Assembly (NCBI GenBank): GCA_900660155.1
Contig: CABFPE010000183.1
Location: forward strand, 852,698 to 875,608
Source of the DNA: Hofstenia miamia
Taxonomy: Eukaryota > Xenacoelomorpha > Acoela > Hofsteniidae
Reading direction: 5' to 3'
DNA length: 22,911 bases
In this document: one piece after another, positions 8,867 through 19,501 of the stretch
How positions within the stretch are numbered: the stretch's first letter is position 1
Layout of the letters: each line of letters begins with the position of its first letter
The notes under the pieces: generated by a model
Databases searched by the model: none
What the model was told of the DNA's origin: nothing
The model's input: only the letters and a program-made list of their open reading frames with translations
Translations under genes and position numbers: made by a program

Positions 8867-11564
8867 GGAACAACAAAATTCTTCAAAATTAGAGAATTTC
8901 AATGTGCACCCTAACCCAAATTACCTTAAACCAAAGCTATTTATTAAAAGTTTCTTTAATTGTGCGGTACTTGACTCTGGTATTATGTCTAAATCGAGAA
9001 TGTTCAACAGCTAAGTAAACTGATGATATTGGACTAAAAATTGACACTTTATACTTAATTACATACTATTCTGGATTTGCCTCATACTTGCAAATTTTTA
9101 TAAAAAACAGGCCAGATTCAATGTCTAGATTTGAACACACAATTGAAAATTATTAATAGTGTTTAAAAACCTCTTAATGACAAGAACCCTGGCCGTTGAG
9201 AATTTTTAGTCAAACATAACTGATCGCTTACTATCCTGATGAAGAACTTTGTATCTGAAATTTAATCGTCTAAATATATATCAACTATTCAAAACCCTAA
9301 ATTTCCCATTGCATTTTTAAAAATCGAGACAATTTTAAAAAATTTTCCTCCAAACATATTAAGAAATTCGGGCCTGTCAGGGTGAAATTGTCTATAAAAC
9401 CTGTCACAAATTGTTAAAATGCGCATAATTGAGGACCATTTGCATTGGTAATTCTTTTATATTATCTTACATAAGTACTGATATAAATGTAAGGCCTTCA
9501 AAGTAACATCGAAAATTTAACAATTGAAAGTAAATGTTGAAAGAAACTTTTAGAAATCTGACAAAAACATAGAACTTAATATATATTATGTAGCGATAAA
9601 ACACGGCGAATCTATCAACTATGCAGGTGTTGAAATTGACTAAGACTAAGAAAATGTCTTCTGGGATTAGATATCTTTATCATCTTCGAAATATTCCAAA
9701 TACACATATTAAATGCACATTGCTTATCACACTTTCAATATTGTTCATTTCTCTTTTCAAACATAAATTCAAAACAAAAATTTAAATAAAATTAACACTC
9801 TCAAAAATTTTCATGCTAAAAAAATATTCGAATATTTTTCAGCACACAGCAACTAAAATATGGCATAACTTAGGTCATGACTTTAAAATCGAAATAAATT
9901 ACAAGAAATTCAAAAAAAATTGNACAACAACAACAACAACAACAACAGGAACAACAAAATTCTTCAAAATTAGAGAATTTCAATGTGCACCCTAACCCAA
10001 ATTACCTTAAACCAAAGCTATTTATTAAAAGTTTCTTTAATTGTGCGGTACTTGACTCTGGTATTATGTCTAAATCGAGAATGTTCAACAGCTAAGTAAA
10101 CTGATGATATTGGACTAAAAATTGACACTTTATACTTAATTACATACTATTCTGGATTTGCCTCATACTTGCAAATTTTTATAAAAAACAGGCCAGATTC
10201 AATGTCTAGATTTGAACACACAATTGAAAATTATTAATAGTGTTTAAAAACCTCTTAATGACAAGAACCCTGGCCGTTGAGAATTTTTAGTCAAACATAA
10301 CTGATCGCTTACTATCCTGATGAAGAACTTTGTATCTGAAATTTAATCGTCTAAATATATATCAACTATTCAAAACCCTAAATTTCCCATTGCATTTTTA
10401 AAAATCGAGACAATTTTAAAAAATTTTCCTCCAAACATATTAAGAAATTCGGGCCTGTCAGGGTGAAATTGTCTATAAAACCTGTCACAAATTGTTAAAA
10501 TGCGCATAATTGAGGACCATTTGCATTGGTAATTCTTTTATATTATCTTACATAAGTACTGATATAAATGTAAGGCCTTCAAAGTAACATCGAAAATTTA
10601 ACAATTGAAAGTAAATGTTGAAAGAAACTTTTAGAAATCTGACAAAAACATAGAACTTAATATATATTATGTAGCGATAAAACACGGCGAATCTATCAAC
10701 TATGCAGGTGTTGAAATTGACTAAGACTAAGAAAATGTCTTCTGGGATTAGATATCTTTATCATCTTCGAAATATTCCAAATACACATATTAAATGCACA
10801 TTGCTTATCACACTTTCAATATTGTTCATTTCTCTTTTCAAACATAAATTCAAAACAAAAATTTAAATAAAATTAACACTCTCAAAAATTTTCATGCTAA
10901 AAAAATATTCGAATATTTTTCAGCACACAGCAACTAAAATATGGCATAACTTAGGTCATGACTTTAAAATCGAAATAAATTACAAGAAATTCAAAAAAAA
11001 TTGTGCATATAAACAGATAATGCATACTTAGCGAGAATAGCACACTATAACTCATTCATATCACTAGGAAGCCACGTACACGTAGGCACACACAAATCTA
11101 TGTTATATATATATATATATATTTATATATAATTTTTACTTTGTATCTACATCCAATGTGTAGCTTGCAGCTTTGTACTTGTAGTTTACATCAATAAATT
11201 TTCTTTGACTCTCAATTTATGAATTTATAGTAACGTTGTTACATATTACATTAGCTTTATATATAAGTGCATTTTTAATAAACAAAATGCTTACTTGTAC
11301 AATAGTCAAATACTCCTCAAAAGGCATTCCTAGCGAAGCACCCAACAAATCAGAAACTGCTAGATTTATAATAAAGACGTTATCAAATTTTCGTAGCTGT
11401 TTATCCAATGTGAATACCAATAGTGTCAGTAAATTCCCGATTGTTCCTACCAAGATAATTAATGTCACAGTAGTTGTGGCAAAAATATATACAAAATTGT
11501 TGAGAACTTCTGAATTATTTGTGGATGCACCACCAACACCTGTGTAATGCATTTGTAGTGTCAT
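5015..11564 (-). CDS. rhodopsin-family (class A) G-protein-coupled receptor, three coding exons
   Basis: Complete receptor of 329 residues, joining 11564-11295, 8524-8147 and 5356-5015 on the minus strand. All junctions are GT-AG and phase 0, and a TAA lies directly before the ATG. The N-terminus is short with one N-glycosylation site (N16). Landmarks are TM1 G43-N44, TM2 N67-L-A-V-S-D72, TM3 Cys99, TM4 W153 with P156, ECL2 Cys (172 or 180), TM5 P202 and Y210, TM6 C262-N-A-P265, TM7 N297-P-V-I-Y301, then helix 8 ending at C318, a possible palmitoylation site. TM3 ends in L123-R-Y instead of D/E-R-Y, and TM6 has CNAP in place of CWxP, so switching is unusual. The ligand is unknown: a plasma-membrane orphan receptor. 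It is the only intact gene in the window. Confidence 0.92.
6292..7142 (-). CDS. possible small secreted protein gene nested in GPCR intron 2, frame-broken
   Basis: On the minus strand, ATG 7142 opens a 40-codon frame that looks like a signal peptide: M-F-G-S-Y followed by a hydrophobic core with six consecutive valines, then T-L-Q-N-A. That frame ends in TAG at 7020-7022. A neighbouring frame, open from about 7041, runs to a consensus donor AGCAG|gttagt at 6824 and contains R-C-N-Y-D-E-F and V-F-C-N-L-G. A candidate second exon starts after attttag at 6349, continues in phase, and ends TGCCAGTAA at 6292. Four cysteines in the downstream part suggest a disulfide-bonded peptide of about 125 residues. 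One indel between 7044 and 7020 separates the frames: a sequencing error or a true pseudogene. I recognise no family. Confidence 0.45.
6457..6486. repeat. (TA)n microsatellite
   Basis: Uninterrupted TA dinucleotide run within GPCR intron 2, between the two putative exons of the nested gene. Confidence 0.9.
7143..8146 (-). other. GPCR intron 2, upstream part, no further gene seen
   Basis: Non-coding intron sequence. A slightly GC-richer patch at 7750-7905 breaks the AT background but carries no coherent domain. Words such as ttggcaagcaat and atgctttccaag recur at 7620-7745. Confidence 0.55.
8147..8524 (-). CDS. GPCR exon 2 (TM3 to TM5)
   Basis: Acceptor tcttattttag|CATGAC and donor AAAGCG|gtatgt bound 126 codons in phase 0. 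It encodes W-K-Y-A-C-R-L-D-A-F (TM3 Cys), S-V-L-R-Y-L-S-I (altered DRY), the TM4 Trp and a long TM4-TM5 region with two ECL2-side cysteines, then TM5 with E-L-L-P-I. An ATG-started frame in this interval does not capture the exon, because the real frame enters by splicing. Confidence 0.92.
8811..8866. repeat. (AAC)n trinucleotide microsatellite
   Basis: A CAA/AAC run of about 56 bp with one CAG interruption near its start, in GPCR intron 1. A shorter copy (24 bp) starts the second half of the 1,080-bp duplication at 9924, right after a single N. Confidence 0.9.
8843..9922. repeat. 1,080-bp direct duplication, copy 1 (probable assembly artefact)
   Basis: This stretch is repeated base for base, as far as I can follow it, at 9924-11003 with an offset of 1,081, the extra base being the N at 9923. 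It lies inside GPCR intron 1 and holds no gene. Confidence 0.9.
9924..11003. repeat. 1,080-bp direct duplication, copy 2 (probable assembly artefact)
   Basis: Second copy of 8843-9922, beginning inside a shortened (AAC)n tract immediately after the N and ending at AAAAATTG before tgcatataaacag. Perfect identity in neutral intron sequence, plus the one-base gap, indicates two overlapping contigs joined without merging. The true intron 1 is then about 1.69 kb, not 2.77 kb. Confidence 0.9.
11103..11132. repeat. (TA)n microsatellite
   Basis: TA run with a single interruption in GPCR intron 1. Confidence 0.8.
11295..11564 (-). CDS. GPCR exon 1 (N-terminus, TM1, TM2)
   Basis: Ninety codons from ATG 11564. 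The donor is CAA|gtaagc, a consensus splice site at 11294-11289. It encodes the extracellular N-terminus, TM1 (about residues 24-51, GN motif) and TM2 (LAVSD motif). Open-frame sequence past 11295 is intron read-through. Confidence 0.92.
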
Positions 11565-11642
11565 TTAATCATTTAATGTTTGTTGAAAGTAAATACATAT
11601 TTTTTATTAAACACAATAATGCTTACCCATATACACCTATAT

Positions 11643-11646
<4 letters not shown>

Positions 11647-11677
<31 letters not shown>

Positions 11678-11853
11678 NNNNNNNNNNNNNNNNNNNNNNN
11701 NNNNNNNNNNNNNNNNNNNNNNNNNNNNNNNNNNNNNNNNNNNNNNNNNNNNNNNNNNNNNNNNNNNNNNNNNNNNNNNNNNNNNNNNNNNNNNNNNNNN
11801 NNNNNNNNNNNNNNNNNNNNNNNNNNNNNNNNNNNNTATATATATATATATAG
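11647..11853. repeat. (TA)n microsatellite containing a 159-base assembly gap
   Basis: TA repeats flank N at 11678-11836 on both sides. The gap is just upstream of the GPCR start codon (11564), so the receptor's promoter and 5' untranslated region may be partly missing. Confidence 0.95.
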
Positions 11854-12257
11854 TAACAATTGACAAGCACAAAAATAAATTCTAAATATCATGAAATCCT
11901 GTTATACACTCTCAAGTGTTGTTTGATCAAGCTCTCAAGATGGAATAATTTCAGCAAAAAAATAATGTATCACATGAGATATAAAGTCGAATTTTACCCA
12001 ACCAAAGATGGTTGTTCTTGATAAGAAAAGAGAGTGAGATGTCAGTGTAGACACAGAGAGAAAAGAGAGTTGAGGTAAGCAGTAGGCTATGTCAGTCTAA
12101 GTTTTGCTTGAGTTTAGTCAGAATTAAACTTGCTAATTATTTTTACTAACTTTGTGTAATTATGTAATTATGCTGTTTGAATTTAAAATTTAGCTTAAAT
12201 CTAGTATTATTAATTTAACAATTATAACTAGTTGGAAATGGCAAGAGAAATTCTATT
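11854..12257. other. upstream region of the GPCR, no gene seen
   Basis: AT-rich. A purine-rich patch at 12018-12080 (agaaaagagagtgag and agagagaaaagagagttgag) stands out, but I cannot assign it a role. Confidence 0.45.
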
Positions 12258-12320
12258 ACAATGAGGATGAAGAATGTTTTGAAGAATGATACAAATATTT
12301 CCTTTTAACATGTATTTTTA

Positions 12321-12770
12321 ATTCATGGAAGGATGTGATGGTTAAAAGTAATTTGTTGACATTATCATTAGCTGGCCATGCCAAGTCAATGTAGTTCAGC
12401 TTGTCTGTTTCATTAAGAAATGTGACTAATGAAGAAGAATATAATGTGTTGGTCAAAGCTTAAAAAAGATATTTCTACCTGTTCCAAGTACAATATATGA
12501 GACATTTTTATGAAATCATTGTCAGAAGCCAACAGAAACACTATAAGAACTGCATAAGAACATTATGGAACTGGCTGAAAAAGCCTATCTCCAACTCCCA
12601 GAAGAAACATTGCAGGCATAATTAGCTAAGACTTGAAGGTAAGATATACAGTATGCATTAAGAATCTAGTAGATATTAACCAAACATTTGGATATAGCTG
12701 TCTCAACCCAGAGTGCAATTGACGTCCTATCAATGAGAAGTCATACTTCAGTTAATATCATTAAACTGGA
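12321..12770 (+). pseudogene. Ty3/gypsy-like gag capsid remnant
   Basis: Across two plus-strand frames the order of motifs fits a retrotransposon Gag capsid domain. First comes S-W-K-D-V-M-V-K, then L-S-L-A-G-H-A-K (family L-x-G-x-A), then N-E-E-E-Y-N-V-L-V-K-A, then R-Y-F-Y-L-F-Q-V-Q-Y. Changing frame, E-L-A-E-K-A-Y-L-Q-L-P-E-E follows (family L-A-x-x-A-Y-P). At least three stops (after K-S-M, after V-K-A, after L-Q-A) and one frameshift make it dead. The open stretch 12872-13114 may be its decayed C-terminal part but has no motif. Confidence 0.55.
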
Positions 12771-13114
12771 GGAGAAGAATCTCAACATTTGAGAAATCAA
12801 ATTAATTGTAACTCTGTACTTGTCTAGTTGTTCAAACAGAATGATAAATACAAAACCAGTGAGAATGCAAAATGATTCTAGCATTAGTAAAATTAGTTCT
12901 TCAGTTAATTGTTCAGATGTTGAAAAAATATCCTGAGACTTTCCCAAATACTTTTATTAGTCATTCTCCTGTTAATGCAAATGAATCACATGATATAAGA
13001 GATATAAGGAAAACACAAGAAAATCTGTCTAGTAAGGATGAGACATTTCTCAAAGTAAATAACAATGCTAAATCATCATGTGTCAATAACATTCATTTTG
13101 CAAAGGTGCTTTAG

Positions 13115-16100
13115 TGCAGTAATTTTTTAGAATACATTGTCATCATGGTGTTGTTTTATAGTAAGGCTTACAAAGTTGCATGTAGTATACATAGTTTATG
13201 GATAGAATGATAATTGGTTGTGGATCTGGAAAGGGATATTAACTACCTTTTATTTTAAGTGATGATTATGATGCAACAAACATTATGGTTGAATTTTCTT
13301 TTAGATCACACCTGCATTGCTTCATTACAATGACATTTAAATTTTATTTTAGCTACCACCAGAAGATGGAGAAATACAACAATCTAAAACATATTGAGAG
13401 ATATAGTATATTGTTACTCTAAAGTGGTTGTGATATTTCTCACTGAAAATTTCTAGTCAAATTTGTGCCTGGATTCTCCTAATCAGAGATTGGTAAGGCA
13501 TTAAGCTAGATTTAGCACCATTCATCCCAAATTTCTCCTAATTTATTGGAACCTTGTCCTTAGATGTGACAGCACACAGATTCTCCAGGCTTGAGAGAAA
13601 TTTTTGACTAAATACCCTTCATGAATAAAAAAAAATGAAATAATGTCTACATTTAGAATGAATTTTCTGAAATTTGCTAATCATTCTTTTTAAGCAACAT
13701 TAGTTACTTTCTATACTTCCTCTAAATTTCTTGAAAACCACATTTCTGCTCATTTCTATGTCAATATTGCAGCTATCAACATGAAATTTAGCAGAATTAT
13801 AGAGCTTAACAAGCTGAAGATTTTAAGACTTTTACATGCCTGACCATGTCAAAATTGATGTCATCATGCAAAAAATTGGCAATTTGAAAATTAAGTTCTT
13901 AACATTAGAAGTTTATATAAATTTTTTAATAAGCCTGAATTTTTATACCATTAATTTGAAAAAAATCATTTTTTGAAATTTTTTTTCTTCATTTTTTCAC
14001 ACTAGTGATCTGAATTTTATTCAGAATTATTTGAAATTTCAAGACAAAAATTTCACACAGCCATGAATTTTTTTTAAAAAATTATTTTGAAAACCCAGGT
14101 TGGCTTTAGATATTACACCTTAACTTTAGCAGGCTATAGCAAAAAAATTTCAAATATATCACAGCTCCATTTGAATTTTTAGGTAGCAAATTTCTCTAAA
14201 AAATTTGTTTCTTTGCATTTTTAGCTCTAAGATCAATATTGGCTAAGCTATGCTGGCCAGAGCTGTGCAAATTTTTCAGAAAAGATATTTTCTTTAATAA
14301 CTTTTGATATAATCAAGCTATGAATAAAATTTTTTCACTAAAATGCGCAGTTTTGAAAGGAGATTTTAATTTTTGTGGTCCTGTCCCAATATGGAAAGTT
14401 TTAAAAATTTCAACTGAAAAAATAATTTTTCTCAAAAATTAAAATTTCAAAAATGGGAAATTTTTCTTTGAGATAATTGCAGTAATACAAGAAGTAACAT
14501 TCAAAAAACAATCTTCCCAAAATTGCCTGTCAATCTTTCATAATGGGAAATTTTCCCTTTTAGATATGAATATTATTGGATGGTTTAGTAATTTTTTAAG
14601 AATTATAGCAGTTTTATTAGAAAAAAACTGTTTAGAAATCTGCATAACCTTTTTAATATAAATAAACTTTATAAATAAACTTTAAAATAGTACACTTCAC
14701 ATTAGTACACCCCTATAAACTTCCAAAAAATCAGTGTTTTTAAATTTATATTGTGAATGATCAAAATGGATATTTTGGATAAACCTTGAAAATTCATTTA
14801 CATTTTACTCCATTTTATTGATATCTGTGATCCCTTCTTTCAATTTCGTTGAGATTTTGCTGTGGTTATTGTATATACTTGGATTTCTGGGTTTTGAACT
14901 ATATTCATTTTTTGAAGCATTTACTAATACTTCTCATTAAAGATTGATGGTTCTACATTGATTAAATACTGGCAAATGTGTTTCTGGCATTGGATTTCTA
15001 GATTGAGAAGCCCTTTATTTGTAATTCAATTAAGTAAATGTAAAATTCAAATTTGCAAAATTGCTTTTAAAACTGCTCTTTAACTACAGTTGAGAATAAA
15101 CAACAGATGTCATATACAGATTCTGCAGATCTGAAATTAATTGAAAATGTCAATCTCTTATTTTTCAAGTTGATCTAGTGGTTGCATTGTGAAATTTTCA
15201 GGAATTCCTTAGTGTCATTTTCAATGCTGCCCAGATTTAAGAGATCTGATTTTTGTGAATGAATTCCAAAAGTGAATTTTTGTTGAAAATTGCTCATTCT
15301 ACCTAATTTTTTTTCTTCTGAATCAATTTATGGTATTAGATTTTCATTTTAAGAACTCTTTTCTGTATAAATTGTTGAATTAAATCCAATATTTCTGAAA
15401 TTGCACAAAAAAAACACACTAACTTTGCAATATTGGTCTTAAAACAGCTCTTTAGGAACTTTTTAAGATGAAAAGATGATTGTATATTCCAAATCTAGAT
15501 GTTCTTATTTACTTATAAATTTTATTGTTTAAGTCAACTAATTCAATTAAATTACAAATTCTGTACAGTTAGTTCTGTATTACTTCCTTTTAAGGTATTT
15601 CATTAAAACAAATTTTCCTTGCTCTATTTGATGTAAATTAGATACAGCTAAAGAATTCAAATTAGTTTAATAGCACAAATAAACCTCTACTACAACACAA
15701 ATTATTTTTAACAGTTAAAACCAACTAATTTATTTCTTTATGTTTGAATACTTAAACAAGTTCTTTTTTATTTAACTGTTTTTATCAAAAAATTTCAAGT
15801 TTTTGAATTTTCATTCATTTCCATAAATCATAGCAAAACTATTGACATCAAAATTGAAAAAAAAGATGAAATGGCAATTATTAGAAAAAAGAAAATACAA
15901 TTCTATTTAAAAATACCATATTTAATAGCTATTTTAGACAAACTTAGAAAAAACTGCAATCTAATCAATCAAAATGATTCTCCTAGTTGAAGATTTAAAA
16001 ATATCCATACTTTAATACCAATTTCAAGCAAAAAAAACAAATATTAATCTTACAATTGCATTCTAAAGTATATGGCTGTGCACTCCATTTGCAAAGCTAT

Positions 16101-16172
16101 TAAAATATTTGCTCAGTGTCACTTCCACAAGATAACTTTTATTGCAAAAAAAATTCAAAAATTACTTAGGTA
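13115..16172. other. 3 kb of AT-rich non-coding sequence
   Basis: Dense in aaattt, tttttcaa and ctaaaaat words, with stops in every frame and no ORF of note. If the gag remnant before it and the Env-like remnant after it belong to one element, pol should be here, but no RT, RNase H or integrase motif is visible. I see no RNA gene. Confidence 0.6.
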
Positions 16173-16490
16173 TTTTAGCAACTAATGTTGCTATTTTAGT
16201 TGTCAAGCTTAAGAAATATCTAATTGATTGCAATACATGTTGCAGCACAAAACAGAAATGAAATAACAGATAATTTTTCAATTAAATATTCTTATTCAAT
16301 GAATAAAGTGAGCAGCTGTGAAATTGATAATACATTCAATACTTTGTGACACTTTTTTCATAAGACAACTAAGAAAGCAGCTAATGTTGCAATGTTGCTA
16401 TTTTAGCTGTTAAGCTAAAGAGATATATAATTGATTGCAATACATGCTGTAGTACAAAACTGAAATGAAACTATATATTTTTCAATTCAA
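16173..16490 (+). repeat. imperfect tandem duplication, period about 200-210 bp
   Basis: The segment at 16180-16275 (ctaatgttgctattttag, then aattgattgcaatacatg, then gaaatgaaa) recurs at 16380-16480 with small indels. Weaker similarity reaches upstream to about 16110 and 16345 (gtgtcactt / gtgacactt). It is an old local duplication with no coding role. Confidence 0.65.
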
Positions 16491-16699
16491 TGCATCAAAA
16501 TTTTTTCAATTGGAAAAGGCTCAAAAGGCAAGCAAATCAAACCTTTTGAGTGTGTCTTTCAAATTACATAGACCTCTTGATCACCAATGCCACCCCTCCA
16601 AATTGCTGAATTTTGGAAATTCTCTAAATCACAGATCAATAATGGAATTTATTTAATCAAACATTTGAAAAAACACAAAGTGGTGGAGTTTCATGTACC

Positions 16700-18240
16700 T
16701 TTCCCTTCCCTACATTTCACTTGAGAAGCACTTTACCATTAGCAAAATACAAGGAAAATTATGTAGATGAACAAGTAAGCTGTGAAGGTTCTTTTACAAA
16801 TGAAGAATACACATTAAATTGATTGGTAAAGTTAGTTAATGAAGAAGGAAGTGTGATTATGATGGAATTAAATCAAATGAAGTCACAATTAAAAATAATA
16901 ATTCCTGAGCAGTTTGAAGCATTTTCTCTTCATGCCAATTAGCCAGAAATAGATGAGCTGTGATTGGATAGGTGCCAGCTAGGATTATCCCAAATTTTGG
17001 ATAGCAGCAGCTGTTACAGCACCAATCAAATGCTGGATAAAACAATGTATGAAAACTTATGAGTTTAAAAAGAAAGTAAAGGAGATATTTTCTCAAAGTG
17101 ACAATAACACAGATAGTCATGTTCTGTCAACCAAAATATGTTTTTGTCACTGCTGAATTAAAACAAATATGGAAAGAGCATCAGAAAATGAGGATGTATG
17201 CAGAAAGTATTGGAAAAATGCTACATAGCAATATCTTAGCATCTACAGGAGCAATGTGTGCAGTGTTACAACCTTTGATATACTCAAAGAATTGGACAGC
17301 TCATTTTAATGCTAATCTAACAGGAATGAAGTAATTCCATCACTGTCTGAAGGATAACCGCCCCAAGTCTGATACATCCTAAGGATTTGAAAACTTGATT
17401 GAAAGTCTAGCTTATGAAGAATTACAGTTGGAATCTAGATTCTCCCCTACTTTGTCAGTGAAACAGATACTGGCATACTATCATAACAAATTGTTGGATT
17501 CTATGTATGCCACTATTTTAGGAATACACATTTGTATTGGAATTCCATTTACTTCAATGATCTATCAATTTTATGTTTATCAGGCTGCACCATTACCAAT
17601 GGTTACTTCATCTGCTGAATGTTTACTAAATGGATTCTAGACACTCTATACTTGGCCAATAGCAGGGATAACAATGAATTTGCAGAATTGGATGAAAAAA
17701 CTTTACAACACTGCAAAGGTGGTACAGTGTTAGTTTGTACGTGAAAATTCCCACCTATAGGAATTGAGAAGTATCATGTTTAGAATCACTATATTTTGAA
17801 TGTGAATCTCATATTTTGAACCCTGAAAACCTATAATTCTACCCCACCTTTATTAGAGTGAGCTACAAACCTAGATTAGACTCCTTCTAGCCCTTCTACT
17901 ATTACTAATACTTCCATTGTTGAAGAATTCCTACCAAACAGAATTCCTGCTTGTAGAGCTTTTATACTAATGATGGGATGTATTCATACCACAAGTTCAT
18001 CAAAATCTAATTGAAAAAGTTCAATCTCCATCTTAATCTTCACAAGAAGAATGGAAAAAAATTGCAGAAACCATTGGATTGGAATTAGCATAGAGGAAAA
18101 TTTTGTCACTTGAAGAATTAGAGGATTATACACCCTGGAAAATATCTATTATGTTTCCAGTTTTGGAATATTGTACGCATTGATACTAGGTTGCATACTC
18201 AGGAGAAGAATAATTCCTGTTTTACATAAGCCATTAAGAC
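16700..18240 (+). pseudogene. possible Env-like remnant of an LTR retroelement
   Basis: Scattered plus-strand frames (17098-17334 and 17395-17640, plus pieces on either side) look like a decayed protein. The clearest part, near 17490-17600, has a hydrophobic strand, an I-G-I-P-F turn and a Y-Q-F-Y-V-Y...APLPM stretch. That pattern is typical of the fusion-protein-like Env proteins of metazoan Ty3/gypsy and errantivirus-type elements. A short hydrophobic run followed by arginines near 18150-18210 could be a membrane anchor. Many stops and frame changes are present. The order gag (12.3 kb) then Env (17.5 kb) on one strand would fit a single degraded element. It could also be a chance resemblance. 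Confidence 0.35.
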
Positions 18241-18755
18241 TTCTGTATAGTTTCAAAGGAAAGTCAAAATTGTCATTGTAGCTGATGATATTATTAAACT
18301 GTTTTTCTCAAAATTAACCATATATAGATATTGGTAAGCTAAACAAAACTTAAGAATCACAGGGTTTAGGGTATGATAATTTAATTTTTGAATTTCAAAG
18401 TTATTTACTACATACTTGATTATTTCTTTTGGACTGGTTAATTCACATTTCTTTGTTTTATTTAATTTTGAACACCCTGTAGATTGCATATCCTGTATAC
18501 ATCCATAAGTATTTGCTTTCTCCTGTCTTGCTATTATTTACTGTTTTCATAATAATTGATTCACTTACAATTTGAACTCTTTTATTCATTTTCAATATAA
18601 GGAACAAGAATAAAATAAATTTTAATAATTTTTCTTTGGAATGAAATATCTTGCAAACTATTTCATTGTATAGGCCCTGCATCACTTACAAACAGCCAAA
18701 ATGGACCATTCTTGTGTGAAATATCACACTGAATTATATCATTTGATGTAGCTAT
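18241..18755. other. AT-rich stretch without recognised gene
   Basis: Two overlapping minus-strand open stretches of about 75 codons (18253-18489, 18458-18685) lie here. They show no recognisable domain, and I do not call them genes. Confidence 0.5.
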
Positions 18756-19010
18756 TGTAGCATCTGCTACCAAGCTCTAACTCACAGTGACTAATTCCTT
18801 TTGAATTAACTAACTGCTTTACTCCATTAATGCTCTTAGTTAACTTTGATTAACTATATCATAATCAAACACTGTTTAGGTGTGGACAGAATGTTGCAGT
18901 TCTCCTACTAGATGATCTTTCATAAGGCCTCCATCCAACTATGATCTCTGAATCTCCCAACAAGTAATTGTCTTTGTCATCAATGGATTGTTTTCAAACT
19001 CTCAGCTCAA
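18756..19010 (+). repeat. LTR-like repeat, family B, copy 2
   Basis: Starts TGTAGCATCTGCTACCAAG and matches 1691-1974 in the same orientation in ordered blocks, including CACTGTTTAGGT, TCTCTGAATC and CTCAGCTCAA. It is interrupted or ended just before LTR family A at 19017. No polypurine tract is visible upstream, so it is not clearly the 3' LTR of the degraded plus-strand element. Confidence 0.55.
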
Positions 19011-19016
19011 TGATTT

Positions 19017-19254
19017 TGTAACATCCTCCACCTGGCCTATTTGCGCCGTGTATTACTACTGATAATTAGTACTCGGTAAATTGCGGGTGAGGAGTTACCA
19101 AGTTGTTGAACCATCAAGCTTTTCTCTCTTATTAACTAGTTATGTTAATTAAATAACTGAGCATTGACTATCACTGTTTAGGTGACAGAGTTGTATGGCG
19201 TTTCCTCTTCAGTTCTTCTATGGGCTACTGCCCGAAGCCGATCTCCACAAGACA
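19017..19254 (+). repeat. LTR, family A, copy 2
   Basis: TGTAACATCCTCCACC at the left and CGATCTCCACAAGACA at the right give LTR-like termini. It is the inverted counterpart of 2-236. Its left edge abuts family B copy 2. Neither a target-site duplication (gattt versus gttcc) nor a primer-binding site after 19254 is seen, so it may be truncated or affected by the nearby scaffold join. Confidence 0.75.
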
Positions 19255-19272
19255 GTTCCTCTCCTTCTCGAA

Positions 19273-19273
19273 N
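19273..19273. other. single N: probable contig join
   Basis: One isolated N between LTR family A and a minus-strand LTR element. An identical one-base N at 9923 marks a clear joining artefact, so the adjacency of left and right sequence here should not be taken as proven. Confidence 0.8.
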
Positions 19274-19431
19274 GCTAACAAGTTTTTCTTAATTTGAACA
19301 ATATTGAGGCTTAGTTGCATCTTACAAAATAACTAAGATCATTAACTAAATTTTACAATCAATTCTAATTATTATTATTCATTTGACGTTGTTCTTCGCT
19401 TGCAGCTTAGTTGCTTTTGGATGATGCTACA
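19274..19431 (-). repeat. 3' LTR (family C), partial, of the minus-strand element
   Basis: On the minus strand TGTAGCATCATCC begins at 19431, directly after a purine-rich tract, as a 3' LTR does. About 158 bp are visible before the N. The sequence beyond the N (TTCGAGAAGGAGAGGAA) may belong to its end. No second copy of family C is in the window, so the call rests on the terminus, the tract and the position after the long ORF. Confidence 0.55.
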
Positions 19432-19442
19432 CGCCCTCCTCA
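19432..19442 (-). promoter_or_regulatory. candidate polypurine tract
   Basis: Minus strand GAGGAGGGCG immediately precedes TGTAGC. In LTR elements such a tract primes plus-strand DNA synthesis and always abuts the 3' LTR. It lies about 60 bp after the last stop of the long ORF. Confidence 0.5.
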
Positions 19443-19501
19443 GCTTGCGTTAGGGACAGCACTGGTTGCTCCCCATGCACGAGAGTGTCCGCTCTTCATA
19501 T

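Noticed and set aside
9813..9995. 60-codon plus frame with a poly-Thr run
   Set aside because: Created by reading across the N at the false duplication joint into an (AAC)n repeat.
11519..11892. Several open frames of 74-114 codons made of Tyr-Ile repeats and X
   Set aside because: They translate a (TA)n microsatellite and an assembly gap.
18458..18685. Minus-strand 75-codon frame with a faint FLYWCH-like G-Y-A-I-Y stretch
   Set aside because: The zinc-ligand pattern is not present and the frame is short, so the resemblance is too weak to call.
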